Below, piece by piece: positions 46,302 through 64,000 of a DNA stretch of 64,000 nt. Location: NCBI RefSeq assembly GCF_002234675.1, contig NC_019866.2:8895261-8959260 (forward strand). Reading direction: 5' to 3'. The position numbers and the translations under genes are program-made. The notes below the pieces were generated by a model. The model was not told the DNA's origin, did not search any database, and saw only the letters and a program-made list of their open reading frames with translations. Source of the stretch: Oryzias latipes (lineage: Eukaryota > Chordata > Actinopteri > Beloniformes > Adrianichthyidae). The first letter of the stretch is position 1; each line of letters opens with the position of its first letter.

Positions 46302-47433
46302 TAGGGCTGTGACCATAACCGCATCACCGCATCAACGCGGCGGGGATGACCTCATCACCGCATCACAGCACTTTTTTTACGCACATTTTTTTTTTTACGT
46401 TTTGCATATGGTGCGTGATTGGAACTATAATAAACACATTAAACGCATTCATCTTTGCTGATAATTTCCTTTTTCTGCTAGTCCTGTGTTCAGACTTTCC
46501 TTCTTTATTTCAGACTTTTCTCTCCTTTTCTCCCACCGCGCCTGTCACTCTCTCTCGTAGGCGCGCGCTCTCTACCTCTGCGCTGCACGTGACACGCGGC
46601 TCCCTTTACAGTTACACAAACAGGCGCGCTTTCAGAAGCACACATCCTCATTCTACTACAGAAGTTTCCATCTCGCAAGGAAATACGACAAATTTACTGT
46701 TTTCTAATAATTTCCATATTAATTTAATAATTTAATTTCCATTGTATTCATTTCCATTACAAGCTTCGTGCGTTCGTAAGTGCGCGACACGGCCGCCCAC
46801 TGTAGGATTTTGTGTTGGGGGGGGGGGGGGGTATTACTGTTCTCCTTCACTCGTAACACCAAACATGAACGCGCGCAGTTAGATTTCCATGAATAGCACT
46901 ACATGTTTTGTTTGGGAACTATTTTTTGCAGCGTAACGTTACGTGTCTGTATAAACAAAGGCGGAGCCTCCTGCCCCTTGTTCTTCATGGGTGTCAGGCT
47001 TCATGGCTACCGGAAAGGTGAAAGTGTCTGCAGTCCGCTTAATACTGGGAAATACATAATATTCTGAGAAGATGTCTGTATCAGACAGCACAGGTGAAAC
47101 TTGCGTGCAGCTCCAGAGCGGTCCGCTGCATAAGAATCAACACACACCCCCAACACACGTGTGCACACCTTTCTCCTACACCTACACAAGGCGCTCCGCG
47201 CTCACACACACAGTCAATCTACAACACCTATAGTTAGTTCACAAGTTAGATATGTAGTTGTTAGTTGTTACTGTTATTTGTTAACAAAGAATAGTACGTT
47301 GTAATTGTATTTATTTCCGATGTGGCCGCCGGGGGATTTTGTGTTTTGGGGGGGGCTGTGGTTAACTGCGACACCGCGCCCCCTGGTGGTTCATCGCCGC
47401 GGTGATCAAAAATTCGACACCGTCACAGCTCTG
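46302..47433. mobile_element. Non-autonomous hAT-like DNA element, 1.13 kb
   Basis: The ends are an imperfect inverted repeat, TAGGGCTGTGAC (46302-46313) and GTCACAGCTCTG (47422-47433). Just inside are CG-rich GCATCACCGCATC repeats on the left and CGCCGCGGTGATC on the right. No transposase is encoded. The flanks CTCGTGGC and CTGTGGCT are similar but not identical, so an 8-bp duplication is possible only with decay. Two inner segments (GGATTTTGTGTT plus G run) at about 46805 and 47333 repeat each other. Confidence 0.65.
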
Positions 47434-48489
47434 CTGTGGCTATAATTAATTTTAGAATTAAAAATACTTTTTTTTTTCATTATGTTATCATTCCAAGTAG
47501 AAAACCGACGGCATTTCACCAATCCTAGTTTCCTGTGTTTTTTCATTCATAAGCTAAAAATGTAACTTAAAAACATTAAGTTTTGTTAAATCTGGAGAAT
47601 TAAGGTGGTATTTGTGGGTTTACCCACATAAATGCAAACATAAAGAAGTTACTTTGTGACCCTCAGAGGGTATCGCTCTTGTTTATTATTTATTTTTAAA
47701 CAATCGTGATGTTTTTTAAAATGTTTTTACTGTATTCATGTATGTATGTACATTATCTGGTTTCTGGAGAACTTTGTAAAAAGCTGGTTAAAAAAAAAAA
47801 AGTTCAGATGGCCAGTGAACCAGGGCTGTGAAATACTAAACTAAGCAACATTTCAGCCCTGTGGCGTCAATGAAGAGAAAGCAAGAAAGCCCTCGACCCT
47901 TTGACCCATTGGAGGTCAAAGTGCACAAAAGTCAAGATTAATCTTTTATTTATAACACAACCCAGAAACTTTAAGAAGCTAAAGTGTGAAAATCAAATAA
48001 GTGACCACCTATGACCGGTATGGAAGGCGTTGCTAGCTTTTGCATCATAACTGCTTGACCGGAAAGATTTTCCTCCAAAAGATCTAAACGAACAGTAAGG
48101 TGATTTTTATCTATAAGTTCCCAGAGATGGTTTTGCAGCAATTGAGTTAGCTAATAAATGTTTTTGAACAAAATGTTGAAAAGAAAACATAAAAAAGCAC
48201 AGGTACAAGTAAAAAATCACTATAAAATCACCACCCAACCACACTTAGAAGGGGTTTAAAAACAAAACATAAATGCAAAAAAAGGATTATCTAAAGTGAA
48301 ACACCATCGATAGTCACACAGGCTGTCCAGTATTTATCATCTTGTAATTAGCAGTGAGTCAGAGTCTTTTCCTGCAGCGACGGACAAACTACACCCTCAA
48401 ACAGTAAAGCATTCTATTAGAGTTACTAACACTCTCACATTACTGGTCAATTAAAAGCTAGTAGGGAATATATATAAATACATACTGTA
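47434..48489. other. Gene-free stretch
   Basis: AT-rich sequence with no recognisable gene or repeat borders. From about 48490 it becomes alignable with the upstream block of gene B. Confidence 0.4.
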
Positions 48490-49770
48490 TAATAAAAAAC
48501 AGACCTAAAGATTTTACACCACTGACATACAACCAAAATATCATTGATTAAAGGGTAGCCATTTGGTTTTAAAATTGAAGTAGAACCCCAAAACGGATGA
48601 AGACAATAAAAAACCCAAAAAGCCATAATGATCGTAAAAAACTTTTAATTGTGGTGCATTTTTTAAAGCAAAAAACTTTTTGGAGCAATATTTGCAAGAC
48701 AGTTCAAAAGTAATTGAACGGTTCTGTTATTTTGCCCTTTTGGTCGTTATTTGAGTGTCCTATTCATTTCTCCTTAGACTTCAATTAAGAGTAGCACAAA
48801 TTCTGGATTTCTGAGAAAAAATACATAAAACTGATTGTATTTGGAAGACAAACTAAAGACAAATAATATTTTAAATGTCAAATTCATATTGCAAGCCTCT
48901 GTAAAGTTAGGCTGTGGTGTTAACAACATTTCTAAATCTGTCCTATAAATAAACAGTTCTTTCTATGACAAACAGGACTCAGTGCTCCCTGCCAAAGCTG
49001 GATTTATTTCAGAGCACAGTAACGCCATCATCGTTACCTGCCAGAAAGAGAATTATAAGCCAAGCCCACACTAAACTTGGCAGCCATAGACAATCCTGGA
49101 CATGTTTCCAGGTTGCCTAATTCTTAGAAATTGTATTACTGTCCGCATTTTGAAAAATAACAATTAGACACAGTTTATTACTTTGTCTTTATTTTGCTAC
49201 TTTTGGTTGGTGTGAAATTATGTCAGCTGCCAATTCTGCATGAATTTCATTCCACAGAGATATACAACACTTATCCAGTGCAAATGGAAAGACCATCAAC
49301 TGGAATATTATTTCAGATGCCATGGCCTTTAATGTCCAGTAACTAAACACCACTGGTATCCCAATCTTTTTTTGAATGTAGATCTTTAATTTTCCCTGTT
49401 GTATTAAAATCAATAGGACATAAAATAAAGAATCTTTAAACATTTTTTTCCTAACAGGATTCACATAAGAAAGATACTGCAAAAAAGTAAGGTAATGTGA
49501 ATCTAAAAAAAGGAACATAAATCAATAATAATAATTATGCATTTTTATATTAAAGAAAAAAATTAAAAGTGTACAACTTTTTCTACTAATATTAATCAAA
49601 ATCATGGGAGATTTATGACTTTTTTTAAACTGGTAAATTATTCAAAAACTGAAATGCAATAATTTGAAAAGAAAACGTAAAAAGCTGTGACATTATTATT
49701 ATGATGTTTATTAAACATTCTTAAAATAAACAAGCACTTAAGTGTATTATATTATATGAAACATGAAGCA
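48490..49770 (+). promoter_or_regulatory. Upstream block of gene C
   Basis: Aligns with 21670-22938 and 351-1508. It keeps the MEF2 consensus CTATAAATAA at 48943-48952 and the CAGCTG E-box at 49224-49229. The AP-1-like TGACTCAG of A and B reads GGACTCAG here. No gypsy remnant precedes it, unlike A and B. Confidence 0.55.
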
Positions 49771-49904
49771 GAAATATTTGTTTATTTTTGACTCCTTTGA
49801 TATCAAGCAGCAAGGTGTCAAGCTTGCATGACCAAATCTAGTAGGGGGCTTTTGCTGATAAAGCAGAGATGCAGCATATAAGAACGGCAGTCATGGGGCA
49901 TGTG
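49771..49904 (+). promoter_or_regulatory. Core promoter of MYH gene C, altered TATA box
   Basis: Same block as in A and B, but the TATA element reads CATATAAG (49875-49882) instead of TATATAAG. Otherwise the block keeps the A/T-rich and CArG-like stretches. Non-coding exon 1 ends at 49930 and non-coding exon 2 is 50188-50236. Confidence 0.7.
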
Positions 49905-50334
49905 CTCTAATTGAAAGGCATTTCAGACAGGTCAGTGCAATAAACTCTCCAATTTTTCCGTAATTCTATATGGTATGACATCATCTGGTTGTTCATTTAA
50001 AAAAATAATTGTGTTCAAACTAAAATTATAAATTTTTTGATCATGTTATATAAATGTTAGCATTAAGAGGTAAAAATGTTGGTTTTGAAATGTGTTTATT
50101 TTGCAATTTATAATTTAAGGGATCATATAAAATTTAGGCAAAAAATACAAAACTGAACTTCTTCATTCTTTTTTTTTTTTTTTGCAGCATTTTGATATAC
50201 TGATACTCATCATACCAAGGGTTTCCATCTGCTGAGGTACACTATATCAGACAGAATGTTGTTTTTTTCCTGCTTTGAAGAAGCTCTCAAAGAATATTTT
50301 TTCCTAATCTGTAGGCCCCACTAAAAGTGCCATC

Positions 50335-60227
<9,893 letters not shown>

Positions 60228-60309
60228 GGTCAAGAAGATCCAGAGGGAACATTATAACAGTATTTCTGAAACATGAAACAGCTGTTGAACAGATTTTCCA
60301 TAAAATGTG

Positions 60310-60315
60310 AATAAA
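60310..60315 (+). other. Polyadenylation signal of gene C (AATAAA)
   Basis: AATAAA lies 83 nt after the TAA stop, in the same context as in A and B. The transcript should end near 60330. Confidence 0.8.
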
Positions 60316-60330
60316 GTTTGCATTTGATCA

Positions 60331-60904
60331 TAATCTAAGTTCTTCTTTTCATTATTTACTTCTTAATTGGTTTCCAAATATTTAGTTCATTGTTGTGAGT
60401 TGTCAAAAGACAGCCAAGCCACAAAATAAAATAGCTGAGAGGGCATTCTAAGACACACACAAACAGGTGCAAAGGAGTTGTAGCAGGCTTACTGGTGCAT
60501 TCAAAGTAAACCCTGGCTGTCAATTTGTCAAAATTTAACATTGCGGGAAAATGGCTAGCATTTTGTAATACTTTATAATTCATATGGATCAGAATAAGAG
60601 GACTATATTTTACCTGTTATAATATCTCGGCTGTATCTCAACAGTTTACTGAAGTTTAGTTAAATATGAGTGAAATTAATTGTTTCTTTCCAGTCTGGTA
60701 CCTGAAGAACTTAAAAAGAACCCCTGATAATAATAAAATAGGTTGTTTTTTGTTGTTGTTTTTTGGTCTGTGGGTGGAGGGAGTATCGCCTAAATGATTC
60801 TGCTCAAAAGCTATTCAATCAGTCTTTGCACAGTCTTTTTATTTTATTTTATCTTTCACCTGTTTTTTAGTCCATTCATTTTTTAAACCAGTTTTGTCTT
60901 GGTC
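60331..60904. other. Downstream flank of gene C
   Basis: Partly matches the flanks of A and B (ACACAC run, CAGAATAAGAGGACT segment). No gene is seen. It lacks the MYH relics found after A and B. Confidence 0.5.
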
Positions 60905-61135
60905 AGGGGTCTTTGCAGCCTACTCAAGCTACTTTGATCCAGAGGTAGGGTACATATAGAACTGCCAGTCTATCACTTGTCCCCACAGAGACAAATGACC
61001 AAAGGAACAATTAAGAGTCACTATCTAACCTATGAAAGATGTTTTTGGACTGTGAGAGGAAGCTTCTGTGGCCATAGAAACCCCTGACATGCTTGGGCAG
61101 AACATGCAATTGACCCAAATGGAATTCGAACTGGG
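60905..61135 (+). repeat. Old L2-like 3' tail
   Basis: Phrases such as GGGTCTTTGCAGCCTACTC, GTCTATCACTTGTCC, CAGAGTC/CTATCTAACCTATG and GAACTGGGTCCTTCT follow the order of common fish L2-like tails. Parts of this same copy mark the downstream flanks of A and B, next to the MYH relics there. Confidence 0.55.
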
Positions 61136-61359
61136 TCCTTCTAACAATTGCGATTACAAGTGTAAAATATCTTTGATCGGATTAAAATCAAACTGTGTAC
61201 ATGGGCCCAGCAAAACCTTATCCGATTATAACAAACTTTTACATATGCCACAATGTCAGTCGGAATAAATCATTTGGAGATCCACAACACTATCTAAAAC
61301 AGTGTTTTTCAACCAATGTGCCGCGTCACACTAGTATGCTGTGGGAGATGGTCAGGTGT

Positions 61360-61697
61360 TCAATCATTCATTCATTCATCTTCCATTTATACCTTTCGAG
61401 GTCACGAGGGCTGCCGGAGCCTATCCCGGCCACTTATGGGCGAAGGCAGGGGACACCCAGGACAGGTAGTCAGTCTGTTGCAGAGTCACACATATCACAC
61501 ACCCATGCACACCTATGGACAATTTGGAGTGACCTATTAACCTATGAAGCAAGTATTTGGATGGTGGGAGGAAGCCGGAGTCCCCTGAGAAAACCCATGC
61601 ATGCACAGGGAGAACATGATTGAAGTTCTGGGACTTGAACCAGGGGCCTTCTCGCAGTGAGACAAGAGCACTAACCACTGTGCCACCGTGCAGCCCC
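61360..61697 (+). mobile_element. L2-like tail with target duplication, nested in a MITE
   Basis: The insert starts with CATTC repeats, contains GGGCTGCCGGAGCCTATCCC and ends with ACTTGAACCAGGGGCCTTCT and CCACTGTGCCACCGTGCAGC. ATGGTCAGGTGT flanks it at 61348-61359 and 61698-61709. The host sequence (CAGTGTTTTTCAACC at about 61302 and GTGTGCCACAGGAAATTA at about 61706) is a common hAT-type MITE. Confidence 0.8.
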
Positions 61698-62051
61698 ATG
61701 GTCAGGTGTGCCACAGGAAATTAACCTCTTTCACTGATCTAAAAACATTAACTATCTTCAGGATATCAGCTCTTTGTTCATCCAAACAGGCCCTGATAAA
61801 ACACTGAGGGGTTAGGAAAATGTAAGATCGTTAAAGACGTCTTTCTTTGTGTTTATTTGATTCTATTAAAGACACCTTGATAAGAATGACGGTACCGCGA
61901 TTTAGCCGCAGCTTCAGACGTTTTTGGAAAAGCCCCGTCCCTTTAACTGTCTCCACCAATCATTCTTGGAGGCTTAATCTTACGTCATCAGTCTGACCGC
62001 AGTTTTGCACCACATCTCCCATGATGCATTGGGTTAAAGTGACAGCATCTC

Positions 62052-62660
62052 GGGTGAGGAGGGTTGTAGAGGGTAGGGTTATGGGGGGGGGCTGTGGGTA
62101 CGCGGCGATCTCTGGGTTGCTCTGGTCGGGTGCCGGGGCTGGCTTGCGGATACGGGGCGCCGGTCGGGTGGTGGGCGGCTCATGGGTTCTCGGGGCCCAG
62201 GCCTCGCCCTCGGTGTCCTGTGGCCTGGGGGCCGAGGGCGCTCCTTCCCTCTCCTGGTCTGGCTGGTCGGGCTTGCGAGGATCTGGTTCCCCTTATGAAC
62301 ACACGGTTCAGTTCGGCAGCATGCATGTATCTCCACCACCATGTGCACGTGCACACTGCCACACTGCTCCCTGTCTGCTTCATCCCTTCTCCTAACCCAC
62401 AGATGGACAGACATTTTCCACTCATCTTCGTATCAGAATTTCACCTTTGATGTAATATTTGTCTTTCCAGCAGATCTGGTATAATTGTTACAACTTAAAA
62501 CAATAACTTATTCAAAACAGTAATTGTATCCCCCACTTTCTCACCTCTCTTCCCTTTACTCTCTTCCACCACCCCCCCCTTACATTCTTGCCCACGCAAA
62601 TAGCCTTCAGCTCTAATCTGTTTGATCAGCTGTAGGACAGAACAAGTTAAAAAAAAAAAT
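62052..62660 (+). mobile_element. 5'-truncated LINE-like insertion
   Basis: A 609-bp GC-rich insert ends in an A-rich tail (AGTTAAAAAAAAAAAT). The perfect 18-bp target duplication TTAAAGTGACAGCATCTC occurs at 62034-62051 and 62661-62678. No reverse transcriptase frame is left. The frames at 62021-62450 on both strands fall inside this insert and are not genes. Confidence 0.85.
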
Positions 62661-62678
62661 TTAAAGTGACAGCATCTC

Positions 62679-64000
62679 AGCGCACAATGAGTCTTCCCTG
62701 TTAAATGTCTTGAAACCACAACGAACGCACATCAATTTTTAAATTTTCTTGATGAAATCATTGGTCAAAAGATTAGTTTTAGTAAATTTGTGGGAATAAC
62801 ATCAGGCTTTATTTTGTCTGGACATAATTGGAAGCATGAATTCACATGAATGTTTACACGGTTTCTTAGGACTGTGAAGCATTTCTCCATTCAAAACCCT
62901 CTCTGTTAGCTCACCGTCTTTAAACTGCTCCTCTGCTTGGAGACACGGTCCTCCCCGAGAGACATTGTTCTCCTGAGTTCGGCAGCTCCCTCACGCAGAG
63001 CAGCTGGACAGACTGGGGCCCGAAGCCTCCTTGGAGCGCATGCCGTAACAAAGCACCCTCCCCTGCCCGCAAACACGAAGCAAGGAGTCCGGCTGCTCTG
63101 CACAGAGACATTCTTTGCTCGGGTGGAGCAGTCGACCGGTCCTGTTCGCGCTCCAAAGCCTTCTCTGGAGCGCCACACCGTCTTTGCATGACGCAAAGCC
63201 AGCGCAGTAGTAACCCACGATTGGAATAAACTGTTTATATGCACAAAGATTGGACCAGCAATCGGAATAACCCACCCATCTCGATCGGAAAGAAATTTTG
63301 ATCCAAATGAGTCTGATCGGGAAAGAGTGTTCCGAATAGCGTGTTTACATGACGCATTTTATTAAGATTACTTCTGTCCATTTTTATTCTGATCAATTGT
63401 TATTCCGATAACTGTTGTCGATGTAACCGCAGCTGTAGGAGATGAATGACCTGCAGCTGAGGCAAAGTGTAAATTACTTTTACAGCCCTAATCAACGATT
63501 CTTTTTTCGGTAAAATGAGTTTTTCTGTGTTCCAAGTAAATCTAAAAATACAGAGCAAAACAAATGTTTGTTGTGACACTGCATGGTATAGAAAGGTTTT
63601 TGAGCCAGATCATGTAAATACATATAAGTAGCTGTTTTAGATTAAAAGATTCGCTGCATTCCATTTGTCTTTTTCTTTTGTGGAGCAGCATGTTGGCCTG
63701 AGAAGGAGTTTATAAGGAAACAGAATGACTGAGCCTGTGTGTGTTTGAATTACTGCTAGATGTGCTTAATCTGTCATAACCTTGCAGCGTGGTTAAATTT
63801 TGAAAAGGAACCTGGAGAGTAAGACTTGTATTCTTCTGTTTTCACATGTAGAAGCTTGGATTTTGCAGACAAAAGACAACAGATTGTTTCTTCCTTCAAT
63901 TAACAAGCAAATTCTCTGGATGTTTGTGTGTTTATATGTTGTTTGGAAATAAAAGGATTAAGATTTAAAGAAATTGAAATTAAAATTTAAGTTTATGTGG
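62679..64000. repeat. Gene-free stretch with an unclassified palindromic repeat
   Basis: The part 63205-63435 has inverted phrases (GATTGGAATAA and TTATTCCGAT) and a GTGTTTACATGACGC motif, like a family of fish DNA elements I cannot name. A related phrase lies at 61160-61205. The GC-rich frames at 62906-63275 show no recognisable domain. From 63440 to the end no feature is seen. Confidence 0.35.

Noticed and set aside
62021-62450. Overlapping GC-rich open frames of 111-124 codons on both strands.
   Set aside because: They lie almost entirely inside a retroposed insert with target duplication and show no domain.
62906-63275. Minus-strand frames of 89-112 codons in GC-rich sequence.
   Set aside because: Three frames overlap each other and a + strand frame, with no recognisable family, splice context or conservation to support them.

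Overview
This window is vertebrate nuclear DNA, almost certainly from a teleost fish. It carries a tandem array of fast-skeletal-type sarcomeric myosin heavy chain (MYH) genes with short introns. Between them lie fish-style repeats: Ty3/gypsy pieces, a Penelope-like element, hAT and piggyBac-like DNA elements, tRNA-derived SINEs and L2-like tails. A medaka-like species is plausible, but the sequence alone does not prove the genus.

Three apparently intact MYH genes lie head to tail on the + strand. Gene A has its ATG at 2088 and stop at 12923, gene B 23514-33616, gene C 50335-60227. Each has two non-coding 5' exons (only the second has both ends defined), 39 coding exons with matching boundaries and phases, and an AATAAA signal 80-85 nt after the stop. 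Summed coding lengths are 5808, 5811 and 5808 nt, giving 1935, 1936 and 1935 residues, the normal size for a sarcomeric heavy chain. The length differences lie only in surface loops 1 and 2 of the motor. Upstream of each gene is a shared block of about 1.1 kb with a perfect MEF2 consensus, a CAGCTG E-box and a conserved core promoter. Gene C has a changed TATA box.

Region by region: 1-350 end of a gypsy pol remnant; 351-13025 gene A with its upstream block; 13650-14800 Penelope-like element; 14904-14950 relic of a MYH exon 17; 15000-17060 repeat-like DNA; 17060-19770 an intergenic block that recurs at 37320-39895; 19850-21665 decayed gypsy RT/RNase H/integrase and a probable LTR; 21700-33720 gene B; 34547-37174 a truncated MYH pseudogene; 37320-40030 second copy of the intergenic block; 40764-40990 minisatellite; 41145-45361 a decayed hAT element interrupted by a gag-pro LTR element; 46302-47433 a non-autonomous hAT-like element; 48490-60330 gene C; 60900-64000 nested repeats, including a LINE-like insertion with an 18-bp target duplication.

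The history visible here is repeated unequal duplication of [upstream block + MYH + downstream block], with loss of at least one further MYH copy between A and B and between B and C, and patchy homogenisation of the 3' halves. The three products should do the same job (thick-filament motor, dimerising through the rod). Differences in loops 1 and 2, the relay loop, the TATA box and the assembly-region tail are where specialisation would be expected. I found no evidence of a wholly new type of system. The most unusual signals are a non-canonical GC-AG intron in all three genes, a relay-loop substitution in gene A, the mosaic pseudogene, and a possible antisense transcript in the duplicated intergenic blocks.
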